DNA of 64,000 nt. It comes from Flavobacteriales bacterium (lineage in GTDB: Bacteria; Bacteroidota; Bacteroidia; Flavobacteriales_D; Sanyastnellaceae). The position numbers were made by a program, and so were the translations under genes. Under the pieces are notes generated by a model. The model searched no databases. It was not told the origin of the DNA and worked only from the letters and a program-made list of their open reading frames with translations. The stretch's first letter is position 1. Every line of letters starts with the position of its first letter. This document shows, in pieces, positions 45,567 to 54,018 of this stretch. The stretch covers positions 1-64,000 of the forward strand of contig JAIXWX010000029.1 in NCBI GenBank assembly GCA_027491075.1. The letters run 5' to 3'.

Positions 45567-45598
45567 TTTGTCAACAGGTTCGAAGAGTGCTACTTTCG
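45567..45598 (+). promoter_or_regulatory. Bacteroidota-type promoter of the GAF protein gene
   Basis: A TTTG -33 box at 45567-45570, a 20-base spacer and TACTTTCG at 45591-45598 (one mismatch to TAnnTTTG) are seen. The start codon is only 8 bases further, so the message would have almost no leader. Confidence 0.5.
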
Positions 45599-45605
45599 CA
45601 ACCGT

Positions 45606-46088
45606 ATGGCAGAAGATCTTTCAATCCCCCAAGGCGCACCACGGGAGGACTTATATAAGGCGTTGATTCCGCAAATGGCCGCTCTGATTGAGGGGGAGGC
45701 AGATTTTGTAGCAAACGTCGCCAATCTTATGGCGGCCCTCAAAGAAATTCCAGGGTTTATGTGGGTGGGGTGCTATTTTGTTAAAAATAATGAATTGGTC
45801 TTAGGGCCATTCCAAGGACCTGTAGCATGCACTCGAATTCAAAAGGGAAAAGGAGTTTGTGGAACTGCTTGGGCGGAAAAGCAAACGTTGATTGTTCCTG
45901 ATGTCGACCAGTTTCCCGGTCATATTGCATGCAGTTCCTTGAGTCGATCAGAAATTGTGGTGCCAATTGTAAAGAATAATGAGGTGCTTGGAGTATTGGA
46001 CGTGGATAGTGCTGAGTTAGATAGTTTCAGCGAAGTGGATGCCATTAATCTTCAAATTGTTGCTCAATGGATCTCAGAAATGCACTGA
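45606..46088 (+). CDS. Free methionine-(R)-sulfoxide reductase (GAF domain)
   Basis: The 160-residue protein is a single GAF domain with the fRMsr signature: GPFQGPVACTR, GKGVCGTAWA and FPGHIACSS. Cysteines C75, C85 and C109 keep the spacing (10 and 24) of the three cysteines of the E. coli MsrC enzyme. It reduces free methionine-R-sulfoxide in the cytoplasm. Length fits the family. The gene overlaps the next gene by 22 bases, so they are translationally linked. Confidence 0.9.
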   Translation: MAEDLSIPQGAPREDLYKALIPQMAALIEGEADFVANVANLMAALKEIPGFMWVGCYFVKNNELVLGPFQGPVACTRIQKGKGVCGTAWAEKQTLIVPDVDQFPGHIACSSLSRSEIVVPIVKNNEVLGVLDVDSAELDSFSEVDAINLQIVAQWISEMH

Positions 46089-47695
46089 ATAAGACAGGCT
46101 CATATTTTTATAGGTGGACTGGCCTTCTGGTGCTTTGTGCTTGGATAATCAGTTGCGCGCAGCAAAAACCCCTTACGGGTGGAGAAAGAGACTTTGTTGC
46201 TCCGATGCCCCAATTTTTTATGCCTCCTTTGTTTACAACCGAGTTTAACTCAAAGAGCATATATATTCAGTTTGATGAATACGTTCAGTTGAATAATGTT
46301 TATCAGGAATTAATTATCTCTCCGCCGTTAGTTAAACAACCTGAAATCAAAGTCAAAAAGAAAGGGGTAGTGATAGAACTTCAAGAGGATCTTAAGGCGA
46401 ATACAACGTATACATTCAATTTTGGAGAAGGCATTGTCGATGTCAATGAGAGCAACAAGGCAGAAAATCTATTGTACGTTTTCTCAACAGGTGCGACTTT
46501 AGACTCCATGTCGATTTCTGGGAATGGGTTCTATCCAAATTCTGGGGAGAAAGCATCTTCTGTAAAAATCATGTTGTATGACGATTCAACATCGCTAACT
46601 GACATTAAAATACCTATGCCCTTATACTTTGGAAAGGCCAATAAGGAGGGTTCGTTTGCTATTGGTTTTCTCCCCGACAAAAGTTTCAATGCCATTGCCT
46701 TGGAAGATTTGAATGGCAACTATCAAGTGGATACAGATGAACGTGTTTCAATAATTAAGAAAGAAATAAAAGGATCAGCGGATTCGATTCTTTTGAGCAA
46801 TGATTTTGAGCTCTTCCCACAAGTGCCTTATACTCCTGATTTGTCATCTTTAGATGTGGATAGCTTGGGTAGCCTTTTTATTCCTTGGAAAAAGGGATAC
46901 AACGGTCGAATTGATTTCGATGCTCGACTTAAGTCGGGCAGGAGTTTAAAAACACTTTTCAATAAGAACAAGGACACACTATTCGTATTGCTTCATGGAA
47001 TTCCAACCAATGCAGAGGAGGAGTTGTATTATTCTTTTGGAGAGGAAAAGGATACTTTAATGGTTCCTTTTTTTGAAGAAGCTTTCTCAAAAAAGATGAA
47101 GATATCAGCTGGTGTTGGAGCCAAGATAAAAAGCACTGATTCACTTTTCTTTAGAGCTCCTGTTGCTATAAATTCTTTCAAAAGTCAAGTCGTAGAGTGG
47201 AAGAAAGACAGCACTGAATCGGGTATTGGATTATTAGAAACATTCGATAGTGTTCATTTTAAAGTCAAGTTGCCTCTGAAACCCGCTTCCAATTATAAGG
47301 TTTTAATCCCGCCAGGAGCTTTTGAAGATGCTTTGGGCAATACCAATGACTCTCTAAAAATTAGTTTCACTACCTATAAGCTAGAGGATCTTGGAAACAT
47401 TATTTTCGAAGTAGATTCTTCACTGGTTCAAGAGAATGCGATCCTAGAATTACGTAACAAAAGTGGGGACTTGATGGGTCGTTTGGAGAATGTTCAAGCA
47501 GGGAAATGGGAATTGGTGTCTATGCAACCGAATGAATATTCGGTGCTCTATTTTGTAGATAAAAATCGAAATGGTGAATGGGATGCCTTAAATTTTAAGG
47601 AGCAATTGAACGCGGAATTTATTTATCCCTTTCCCGATAAAGTCAATGTGAGAGCCAATTGGGACGTCAAGGTCAAATTAGAACTCGGCAAATGA
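46067..47695 (+). CDS. Ig-like (SbsA/Big_5-type) lipoprotein
   Basis: The 542-residue protein has a lipobox (ISCAQQ, Cys30) after a charged N-terminus. Residues about 50-140 form an Ig-like domain of the SbsA type (SIYIQFDEYVQL, then VIELQEDLKANTTYTFNFG and VVFST-like end). A second such segment may lie near 400-435 (DSLKISFTTY). The family is widespread in Bacteroidota, often with gliding or lipoprotein functions; the exact role is unknown. It starts inside the fRMsr gene. Its end overlaps the convergent TPR gene by 18 bases. Confidence 0.75.
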   Translation: MDLRNALNKTGSYFYRWTGLLVLCAWIISCAQQKPLTGGERDFVAPMPQFFMPPLFTTEFNSKSIYIQFDEYVQLNNVYQELIISPPLVKQPEIKVKKKGVVIELQEDLKANTTYTFNFGEGIVDVNESNKAENLLYVFSTGATLDSMSISGNGFYPNSGEKASSVKIMLYDDSTSLTDIKIPMPLYFGKANKEGSFAIGFLPDKSFNAIALEDLNGNYQVDTDERVSIIKKEIKGSADSILLSNDFELFPQVPYTPDLSSLDVDSLGSLFIPWKKGYNGRIDFDARLKSGRSLKTLFNKNKDTLFVLLHGIPTNAEEELYYSFGEEKDTLMVPFFEEAFSKKMKISAGVGAKIKSTDSLFFRAPVAINSFKSQVVEWKKDSTESGIGLLETFDSVHFKVKLPLKPASNYKVLIPPGAFEDALGNTNDSLKISFTTYKLEDLGNIIFEVDSSLVQENAILELRNKSGDLMGRLENVQAGKWELVSMQPNEYSVLYFVDKNRNGEWDALNFKEQLNAEFIYPFPDKVNVRANWDVKVKLELGK

Positions 47696-48529
47696 TCGTC
47701 TTTTGAATTTTGGCTTGCCAGAAAGATCCATGCAAAGTTTTTTGTGATTGAGCGTGGCATCAGGATCTCCCAAATTGGCCGACTCGTCCCATTCTTTGCA
47801 TGCGCCCTCTAAATCGTGCATGAGGTAGAAAGCTTCGCCTCGATAGTACAATACCTCGGGATGGAAGTCAATGTTTTCTAATCGTAATTCAGAAAGAAGT
47901 TCTAATGCATTTCTAAACTGCCCCATATCGATGAGCATGATGGCTACATTCATTTTTGCTCTATGCAACTTTGGATTGAGTTCAAATGCGGTTTGAAAAC
48001 TTTCCATAGCAAGTAAGTTTCTTCCTTGATCAGCATAGTTGGCACCTTTGAGATAATATGCATCAGCATAGGTAGAATCGAGTGCGAGTGCCATGTCTAT
48101 ATAACGTTGGCAAGCTTTGTTTTCAGCAGCTAAATATTCTACGGCAGCCATCCAGTAGTATCCCCTGGAGTCATCCGGTTGTTTTTCGATATAAGTAACA
48201 AGATCGAGCTTGGCTCCATCCATGTTGCCTACCGTAGATTTACAAATTCCCCGATGTAAAAAAAGATGATCCTCGCTGAAACCGTAGATGCGGGCCTTGT
48301 CGTAATCGCTCAAAGCCATAGTAGCGTCTCCTACCTTTTGAAGGCAATCGCCACGTAGCATGAAAGCCTCTGGATTGGCGCCTTTTTCAAGAAACTCTGA
48401 AAGAATAAGAAGTGCTTTGTCATACTCACCGCTATCGTACAAGGCCTTGGCCTTCGGCAACTCGTCTTGGGCACGTAAGGTCAAATTCGTTGCAAAAATC
48501 AAAAAGAAGAGTGTAATACAAAATCTCAT
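47678..48529 (-). CDS. Secreted TPR-repeat protein
   Basis: The 283-residue protein has a signal peptide (1-20) and about seven TPR units across the rest of the chain (for example AKALYDSGEYDKALLIL, DAYYLKGANYADQGRN and PEVLYYRGEAFYLMHDL). TPRs bind peptides of partner proteins, so this is an envelope scaffold; the partner is unknown. Its 3' end overlaps the convergent lipoprotein gene by 18 bases, with no terminator between them. Confidence 0.8.
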   Translation of the reverse strand: MRFCITLFFLIFATNLTLRAQDELPKAKALYDSGEYDKALLILSEFLEKGANPEAFMLRGDCLQKVGDATMALSDYDKARIYGFSEDHLFLHRGICKSTVGNMDGAKLDLVTYIEKQPDDSRGYYWMAAVEYLAAENKACQRYIDMALALDSTYADAYYLKGANYADQGRNLLAMESFQTAFELNPKLHRAKMNVAIMLIDMGQFRNALELLSELRLENIDFHPEVLYYRGEAFYLMHDLEGACKEWDESANLGDPDATLNHKKLCMDLSGKPKFKRRSFAEF

Positions 48530-48611
48530 GTTGGATACGGTGATTGTCGATTTATACGCACTAAGCGCAGGAAGTTACATTTTTTCTATATTTCCACTAA
48601 ATTATTTCATC

Positions 48612-49793
48612 ATGAGACTATTGAAGAGGGTATTCTTTTTTTTAATTGCCATAGTTGTTGTAGCTATTTCTTTGGCTTATCTAACGGGCAATACGCATAT
48701 CCTCAATGGTTTGCCCTCTACCTATTTCGTTGGAAAAAGCAAACCGGATATTGATGATATTGGATATTTTAGTGTTAGTACCATTCGTGCGGATAAGCCA
48801 GAGCCACTGCCTATGCATGGTTTATTGAATCAATATACGCTCACTGACAGTTCCGAGCGATTTGCTGCGGATTTGGGGACTACTGCCTTCATTCTTCTGA
48901 AGAATGACTCCGTTCTTTTAGAAAAGTACTGGAACGACGGAGCAGCGGATCGGCTTTCAAATTCGTTTTCTATGGCTAAAACATTTACGGCTTTGCTCAT
49001 AGGTATTGCCATTGAAGAGGGATATATTTTGGGTGTGCAACAAAAAGCGATCGACTTTATTCCAGAGCTAAAAGGAGAATTTGCTAAAGACCTTACCATT
49101 GAGAGTTTGCTACAAATGACCAGTGGAATTCCTTTTGGAGAAAGCTATGCGAGTCCGTTTGGGTATATGGCCAAGGCTTATTTTGGTAAAGATCTTTTGT
49201 CTGAAACCTTGGAGTATCAAGTAACTGCGGCTCCAGGAAAGGGCTGGATTTATGAGGGAGGCAACACGGTGCTCTTAGGCCTTATCCTTGAAAGAGCGAC
49301 AGGCAGAAAGGTGAGTGATTACTTTCATCAAAAGGTATGGTCTTGCATTGGTGCTGAAAAGGACGCTCATTGGAATTTGGATAAAGAAAATGGAATGGAG
49401 AAAACCTTTTCAGGATTTTATGCCACTGCAAAAGATTTTAGTCGGATTGGACAATTGCTGCTGCATAATGGCGTAATTGGCAATGATACCCTTATTCAAC
49501 CTGAGTATATGAAAAAGCTAAGCACTCCATGTATGATTAAGGATGTTAGCCCGAACAATAGTTCAGAGATGTGTTATTGGTACGGGTATCAAACATGGCT
49601 GGGTACTTATAGAAATCAACCTTTTGTAAGTATGCGTGGAATGCGTGGTCAATATGTGGTAGCCTTTCCCGAGTCGAATCTCGTAATGGTACGTCTAGGT
49701 CATGAACAAAATAAAGAGCGTGAAAATCACATGCCTTCAGATATGATCCGATGGATGGATGTTGCCTTCGAAGCTGCTAATTTTGCCCCATGA
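48612..49793 (+). CDS. Serine hydrolase of the beta-lactamase/DD-peptidase superfamily
   Basis: The 393-residue protein has an N-terminal membrane anchor (about 6-25) and a class C-like serine hydrolase domain (about 75-390). The SxxK motif is SMAK with S120 and K123. The second motif appears as YEGGN and the third is not clear. Members act as esterases, D-amino acid peptidases or amidases; the substrate is unknown. I start at ATG 48612 because the 84 codons upstream overlap the divergent TPR gene and do not look protein-like. It overlaps the next gene by 4 bases. Confidence 0.8.
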   Translation: MRLLKRVFFFLIAIVVVAISLAYLTGNTHILNGLPSTYFVGKSKPDIDDIGYFSVSTIRADKPEPLPMHGLLNQYTLTDSSERFAADLGTTAFILLKNDSVLLEKYWNDGAADRLSNSFSMAKTFTALLIGIAIEEGYILGVQQKAIDFIPELKGEFAKDLTIESLLQMTSGIPFGESYASPFGYMAKAYFGKDLLSETLEYQVTAAPGKGWIYEGGNTVLLGLILERATGRKVSDYFHQKVWSCIGAEKDAHWNLDKENGMEKTFSGFYATAKDFSRIGQLLLHNGVIGNDTLIQPEYMKKLSTPCMIKDVSPNNSSEMCYWYGYQTWLGTYRNQPFVSMRGMRGQYVVAFPESNLVMVRLGHEQNKERENHMPSDMIRWMDVAFEAANFAP

Positions 49794-50194
49794 AAAAGGA
49801 CATTGTAATACCTGATGCACACGGGCTTGTATTGGTTTTTATTGCAGAGAAAGACGCTTCACAAAGAAAAACGTGGACTGTAGGAATAAAAAACGAACGG
49901 TCCAAGCCTCTTTCCAACATCATCATTAATGCCCAAGGCCACGGAAGAATCAAGGGAAAGGATAAACAAACGGCCAATGTACGTTTCCTTATTGAATCTC
50001 TCGCGTGTGGAGAATTAAAAACATTTGAGGTGTTATTGACAGACTCTATGAAACTGGAAAACACTTACAGAATTAGCTTTTTCGAAGAGAACACCTTATT
50101 AGAAAGGACCTTCAGTGTTCCCCCAGGTTTTTTAGCATTGCAGAAGAAAGAAAAGGTGGAATCTTCAGGAAAACCTGGAGTTTTTATTCGGTAA
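49790..50194 (+). CDS. Hypothetical protein downstream of the serine hydrolase
   Basis: I do not recognise this 134-residue protein. It has no signal peptide or membrane helix and is predicted to be beta-rich, perhaps one Ig-like fold. The start overlaps the stop codon of the hydrolase gene (ATGA), so the two are coupled, and a functional link is likely. It is followed by a hairpin terminator. Confidence 0.6.
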   Translation: MKKDIVIPDAHGLVLVFIAEKDASQRKTWTVGIKNERSKPLSNIIINAQGHGRIKGKDKQTANVRFLIESLACGELKTFEVLLTDSMKLENTYRISFFEENTLLERTFSVPPGFLALQKKEKVESSGKPGVFIR

Positions 50195-50197
50195 CAA

Positions 50198-50234
50198 ATA
50201 AAACAGCCGCCCTTGTATCAAGAACGGCTGTTGA
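50198..50234 (-). terminator. Terminator of the small barrel gene
   Basis: AACAGCCG / CGGCTGTT forms an eight-pair stem with an inner CTTG/CAAG stem. A T-rich run follows on the - strand. On the + strand the T-run is missing. Confidence 0.65.
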
Positions 50235-50267
50235 AAAGCCTTCACCATTAATTGAAGTGAAGATTGT

Positions 50268-51083
50268 CTAATCGAATGGAATGAAACTCACTCCAACGGA
50301 CACTGGATATACGGTTGGTCCTTTATCTTCTCTGAACATCGGTATCAAGCTATAGTTGGCCCATAGTACGAAGTTGCGGTATCCAATTCGAGCAGTAGCA
50401 TCTACAGTGACAGGGCGAAGGTTAAAATCATCTACCACAGTGGAACGATTGTTTTCTCCATTCAATTCATAGGACTGCTTTGTTCTGCTTCCGATTCTCA
50501 ATCCACCGATCACACCCACAGCAAGGTGAAAGTTTCTCTCAGGATCAGTATTGGTATTGAATTGGAGTAATAGAGGCACATTTAGATAAGTGACACGCAG
50601 TTTGTTTTTGTTATATTCTGGAATACTATCGATGACACCATAGGTACTATCAGAGTTGGTGATCAAGCGGGTGTTGTCGGTAAAGGTGAAGCTGTTCCAT
50701 GTAAATCCAGCACCCGTTGTAAGTCCAACATAATCCTTGTAAAGACGAATGCGCTCCTCGAGGAAATTGAATCTCCAACTCAATGATCGCGCGGGATCGT
50801 TTTCAATCCACGACTCTTCATCTGAAAAATTGACTTTGCGATCTTGATTGAGAAGAAAATTGACCCCTAAGTCGAGACCAGCCCAATAGGTCAACGCTTC
50901 TTTTGAAACCTTGCTTCTCGTGGTGTCATTGATAGTGATGGAATGGCGTGCGGAATCGGTTTTACTAATTACCCAAATCTCACTGTCTCCTAGCGGAAAT
51001 CTGGCAGTATCCGCGGGTGTACTTTGAGCGTTTGCAAGGCAAACAATGAAAGTCAAAGCGATGGTGGAAAGGAGCGTTTTCAT
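50268..51083 (-). CDS. Small outer-membrane beta-barrel protein (PorT-like)
   Basis: The 271-residue protein has a signal peptide (1-19) and strands of an eight-stranded barrel (GLDLGVNFLL, VGLTTGAGFTWN, RVTYLNVPLLLQFN, RNFHLAVGVIGGLRIG and a terminal VGVSFIPFD). The PVLLQ and GGLRIG segments resemble the OMP_b-brl_2 family, which includes PorT. Function unknown; no T9SS gene is adjacent. Confidence 0.78.
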   Translation of the reverse strand: MKTLLSTIALTFIVCLANAQSTPADTARFPLGDSEIWVISKTDSARHSITINDTTRSKVSKEALTYWAGLDLGVNFLLNQDRKVNFSDEESWIENDPARSLSWRFNFLEERIRLYKDYVGLTTGAGFTWNSFTFTDNTRLITNSDSTYGVIDSIPEYNKNKLRVTYLNVPLLLQFNTNTDPERNFHLAVGVIGGLRIGSRTKQSYELNGENNRSTVVDDFNLRPVTVDATARIGYRNFVLWANYSLIPMFREDKGPTVYPVSVGVSFIPFD

Positions 51084-51249
51084 ATTTTTATCGTATTTGA
51101 TTTCTGAATCTTTGATAGCAGGACGCTATACTTGAAATATTAGTTACACCTCAGGCTGAAAAAAAATCTCTTCAAGTCAGAAAGCGTCCAATTGGCGCGA
51201 TTTATGTGGTTTTTCATAAGATAGTTTTACTTAGATTGCGAGTTAATGA

Positions 51250-51257
51250 TAACTTTG
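51250..51257 (+). promoter_or_regulatory. Bacteroidota -7 box before the mini TonB-C gene
   Basis: TAACTTTG matches TAnnTTTG exactly and lies 41 bases before the start codon at 51298. No good -33 TTTG is at normal distance. Confidence 0.4.
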
Positions 51258-51297
51258 GCTTCAACAAAGCGTCATAAAAGTAAATAGCATTTTTTAT

Positions 51298-51603
51298 ATG
51301 AGTTTTGGACGCCTCCTAGCTTACTGCTTGTTTTTAGTCGTGGCAATCACTGGATTGCCTAAAGAGAGTATTGCCCAGAAGGAGAAAAATCAGGAAGTTA
51401 AAACGAGTTCAGTCGAAGGAACAGTAGAGGTAAGTTTTAGAATCGATCCCCAAGGAAAAATAGAGATCCTTTCTATGAGTGCGACAAGTCCGCAGCTTTC
51501 AGAATATGTAGTTGCCAAGTTGAAAAAGGTACAGTTGGAAAAAGGGGATCCCCAGATTGGACAAGTTATCAAGTATCGATTTGTGTTTAAAAAACAAACG
51601 TAA
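51298..51603 (+). CDS. Small secreted protein with a TonB-C-terminal-like fold
   Basis: The 101-residue protein has a signal peptide (about 1-26). The rest has the pattern of the TonB C-terminal domain: GTVEVSFRIDPQGKIEIL, then a helix with LSEYVVAKLKKVQ, and a final strand VIKYRFVFKK. It lacks the membrane anchor and proline-rich spacer of TonB, so it cannot transmit energy in the usual way. A related protein is encoded at 53476-53847. Role unknown; divergent from the barrel gene at 50268. Confidence 0.7.
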   Translation: MSFGRLLAYCLFLVVAITGLPKESIAQKEKNQEVKTSSVEGTVEVSFRIDPQGKIEILSMSATSPQLSEYVVAKLKKVQLEKGDPQIGQVIKYRFVFKKQT

Positions 51604-51612
51604 ATTTGCTTT

Positions 51613-51954
51613 ATGGACTTTTTGGATTCTTTGAAAATGCCGGAATGGCTGGCTTATACTATCGCTGCGGTGGTGGTCTTGATTTTCGTTTGGTGGAAAT
51701 TTGGTAGAGAATTACTTTTTCCAATCAGAAGTAAGAAAACCACGGGAGTCATCACTAATTGGATGTCAATGACAGAAAAAGGAGTAAAGTACTTTTATCC
51801 GCTCATTGAATTTACTACTGCAAAAGGCGAACTAATTAAGATGAGAGCAGAAGAGCGTTGCGCAGATAAACCCCTCTATGAGCCTGGAACGCGAGTGGAG
51901 ATTTCTTACGATGAGAATGAGCCGAAATACATGAAAATCAAATATCCTGGATAG
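51613..51954 (+). CDS. DUF3592-like membrane protein
   Basis: The 113-residue protein has one N-terminal helix (about 12-29, AYTIAAVVVLIFVWWKF). A beta-rich domain follows (about 40-113), with GVITNW and the terminal pair YPLIEFTT and VEISYDENEPKYMKI. This layout fits DUF3592. It lies 9 bases after the mini TonB-C gene, so the genes may be co-transcribed. Function unknown. Confidence 0.65.
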   Translation: MDFLDSLKMPEWLAYTIAAVVVLIFVWWKFGRELLFPIRSKKTTGVITNWMSMTEKGVKYFYPLIEFTTAKGELIKMRAEERCADKPLYEPGTRVEISYDENEPKYMKIKYPG

Positions 51955-51998
51955 GATGGAGTGGAATTCTGTATATTACCATTCTAAACTTTCCACAA

Positions 51999-52328
51999 AT
52001 GAAAAAGGCACTCCTCCCCCTTTTGATTTTTAGTGTTTTACTTCCCTTTTCTTCTTGTAATGAGTGGTCTGCTAAGAAAAAGGCGAATCTCAAAGAATCT
52101 TGTGTTACCCTTCAGGAGTTGGCCTATCCAAAAGATGCATCGAGTATTTGCGACTGCTATCTCAGTAAGTTGATGGAAGAATATCCCAATGCCGATATGT
52201 CGGAAGCTCAGAGTACTGAAATTTTGGAAACTTGTTCTATGGATGCCAAAATAAGACTGGAGCAAGAAAATGAAAAAAAGCTGCAAGAAATGCTGGACTC
52301 TTTCGGTGTCACCCCAGACTCAATATAG
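51999..52328 (+). CDS. Small helical lipoprotein of unknown function
   Basis: The 109-residue protein has a lipobox (FSSC, Cys20) after a hydrophobic signal. The mature part is helical and charged, with cysteines at about 35, 51, 53 and 78 and a coiled-coil-like C-terminus (IRLEQENEKKLQEML). I do not recognise it. It follows the preceding gene by 44 bases. Confidence 0.6.
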   Translation: MKKALLPLLIFSVLLPFSSCNEWSAKKKANLKESCVTLQELAYPKDASSICDCYLSKLMEEYPNADMSEAQSTEILETCSMDAKIRLEQENEKKLQEMLDSFGVTPDSI

Positions 52329-52349
52329 TTTTTTTAAAAAAATCTCTTG

Positions 52350-53381
52350 CTACCTTTTATTAGCAAGTTGTCCGCACGCGGCATCAATGTCTTTCCCTCG
52401 AGATCTGCGGACGTTGACCACTAAATTTCGACTTTCAAGAAACTTAGAAAATGCATCTACACGCTCCGGTGAAGCTTGTTGATACTCTCCTCCATCGATG
52501 GGGTTGTATTCAATGATGTTGATCTTAACAGGTAGATTTTTTGCGTAGTTTGCGAGCTCGTGTGCGTCTTTTATGCTGTCATTGAAATCTTTGAAAATAA
52601 TGTATTCAAATGTGACCCGTGTTCCAGTTTTGTCATGGAAGTAGCGCAGTGAATCAGCGAGAATCTCTAAACTATTGCTCTCGTTGATGTCCATGATGAT
52701 ATTGCGTTTTTCATCGTTGGCAGCGTGAAGTGAAAGCGCAAGATTGAATTTTACTTGATCATCGCCGAGTTTTTTAATCATTTTGGCGATGCCTGCAGTA
52801 CTCACCGTGATTCGTTGTGGCGACATTCCTAAGCCGTCCAGTGATGTGATCTTTTCTACGCTAGTGAGCACATTTTTATAATTCAAAAGCGGCTCGCCCA
52901 TTCCCATGTACACGATGTTGCTTAGCGGTATATCATAACGGGTCATGGCTTGATTTCTCAAATAAACAACTTGATCATAAATCTCGCCCGCACTTAGATT
53001 ACGCATCATTTTTAATCTTCCTGTGGCACAGAACTTACAAGAAAGACTGCATCCTACTTGAGAAGATATGCATGCGGTCATTCTCGAGTTTGTTGGGATA
53101 AGAACACCCTCGACTACTTTGCCAGACTCTACTTCGAAAGCACATTTCACCGTTCGATCTTTGCTCACCTGTTCGTCGACTACTTGAATTCCCTTCAGTT
53201 CAAAATGCTCAGATAGGAGTGCTTTCAAACCTCCTCCAATATTCGACATTTCATCAAAAGAGTGGGCGCTTTTCTTCCACAGCCATTCCATGATTTGCTT
53301 GGCGCGAAATTTTTTCTCCCCATGCTGCTCAATGAAAGAAGAAAGCTCTTCTAAAGTTAATGTCCGAATATCTTTTTTCAT
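52350..53381 (-). CDS. rlmN: 23S rRNA/tRNA adenine-C2 methyltransferase
   Basis: The 343-residue radical-SAM enzyme methylates C2 of A2503 in 23S rRNA and A37 of some tRNAs. The CxxxCxxC cluster motif is CSLSCKFC. NIVYMGMGEPLLNY and RITVSTAG are typical. I start at ATG 53381, which begins the conserved first helix; an upstream ATG at 53444 would run through a terminator hairpin of the neighbouring gene. Confidence 0.95.
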   Translation of the reverse strand: MKKDIRTLTLEELSSFIEQHGEKKFRAKQIMEWLWKKSAHSFDEMSNIGGGLKALLSEHFELKGIQVVDEQVSKDRTVKCAFEVESGKVVEGVLIPTNSRMTACISSQVGCSLSCKFCATGRLKMMRNLSAGEIYDQVVYLRNQAMTRYDIPLSNIVYMGMGEPLLNYKNVLTSVEKITSLDGLGMSPQRITVSTAGIAKMIKKLGDDQVKFNLALSLHAANDEKRNIIMDINESNSLEILADSLRYFHDKTGTRVTFEYIIFKDFNDSIKDAHELANYAKNLPVKINIIEYNPIDGGEYQQASPERVDAFSKFLESRNLVVNVRRSRGKDIDAACGQLANKR

Positions 53382-53404
53382 GCGAGCTGCAAAGTTAAGG
53401 GAAA

Positions 53405-53442
53405 TAGAAAAGCCGGAAGAATCTTTATCCTTCCGGCTTTCC
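53405..53442 (-). terminator. Terminator of the small secreted protein gene at 53476
   Basis: An 11-bp stem AAAGCCGGAAG / CTTCCGGCTTT with a ten-base loop is followed on the - strand by TTCTATTT. It lies between the stop codon at 53476 and the rlmN start. Confidence 0.75.
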
Positions 53443-53475
53443 ACCTGTTTGTTATGAAAATTACTACTTGCAGCC

Positions 53476-53847
53476 TTAATTAGAGGTTTTGAAGGAGAAG
53501 CGATAACGGAAGACTTCCCCGATTACCACGCTTTCTTTATCCACTTGCATCTTCTCCGCTTGTTTCTCAATAAACTTTCTTATCAAAGGATTTTTGGTGT
53601 GTATCATTACTACGCGGACATCTCCGTCAGGGTAGATTTGAAACATTACGTCTGCAGATCCTTCTATTTTCTCCTCAGACATAGTGGGGTAGAAAATATG
53701 CTTACTCACTTGTTTGTCCAAAGAACGCTTTAGTTGTATTTCTTTTTTTGACTTGGTTTTATCTTTCTTTTCACCTTCGCCAGAAGCAGCGAATCCTTGA
53801 AGTGTGAAAGAAAGGAGAATCATAAGTGTGATGGTAAGCGTTTTCAT
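53476..53847 (-). CDS. Small secreted protein with a TonB-C-terminal-like fold
   Basis: The 123-residue protein has a signal peptide (1-20) and a Lys-rich linker (about 24-45). A domain with HIFYP, EGSADVMFQIYPDGDVRVV, a central helix (IRKFIEKQAEKM) and a terminal strand FRYRFSFK follows. This order matches the TonB C-terminal fold, as in the protein at 51298. It has no N-terminal anchor helix beyond the signal peptide. Role unknown; perhaps a periplasmic partner of an outer-membrane protein, which is an inference. Confidence 0.7.
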   Translation of the reverse strand: MKTLTITLMILLSFTLQGFAASGEGEKKDKTKSKKEIQLKRSLDKQVSKHIFYPTMSEEKIEGSADVMFQIYPDGDVRVVMIHTKNPLIRKFIEKQAEKMQVDKESVVIGEVFRYRFSFKTSN

Positions 53848-53934
53848 GGTGTTGTATTTTTTAAGTTTGTGTTCTGATTGGTTTTCATAGGTATGACGCC
53901 CACACTTCTTTTTTGTTACAAAAAAAAATTTATT

Positions 53935-53990
53935 AAAAAAAAACCGCCTCGTCTTGCCTAGTCAGAGGCTAGACGAAACGAGGCGGCTTG
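53935..53990 (-). terminator. Strong hairpin terminator after the LamG-like protein gene
   Basis: A long imperfect hairpin of about 18 pairs (CCGCCTCGT... / ...ACGAGGCGG, with an inner GCCTAG-type stem) is followed on the - strand by a T-rich tract. It lies about 30 bases past the stop codon at 54019. Confidence 0.85.
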
Positions 53991-54018
53991 TTGAGGTATA
54001 AATAACTTTGGTTAAAGT

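Noticed and set aside
45513-45605. Glycine riboswitch upstream of gcvP
   Set aside because: The divergent gap is too short (93 bases) and lacks tandem aptamer structure.
48360-48611. N-terminal extension of the serine hydrolase from the earliest in-frame start
   Set aside because: It is antisense to the start of the TPR gene and ends just before a clear membrane-anchor start at 48612.
53382-53444. Longer RlmN start at 53444
   Set aside because: The added residues are encoded by the terminator hairpin of the neighbouring gene.
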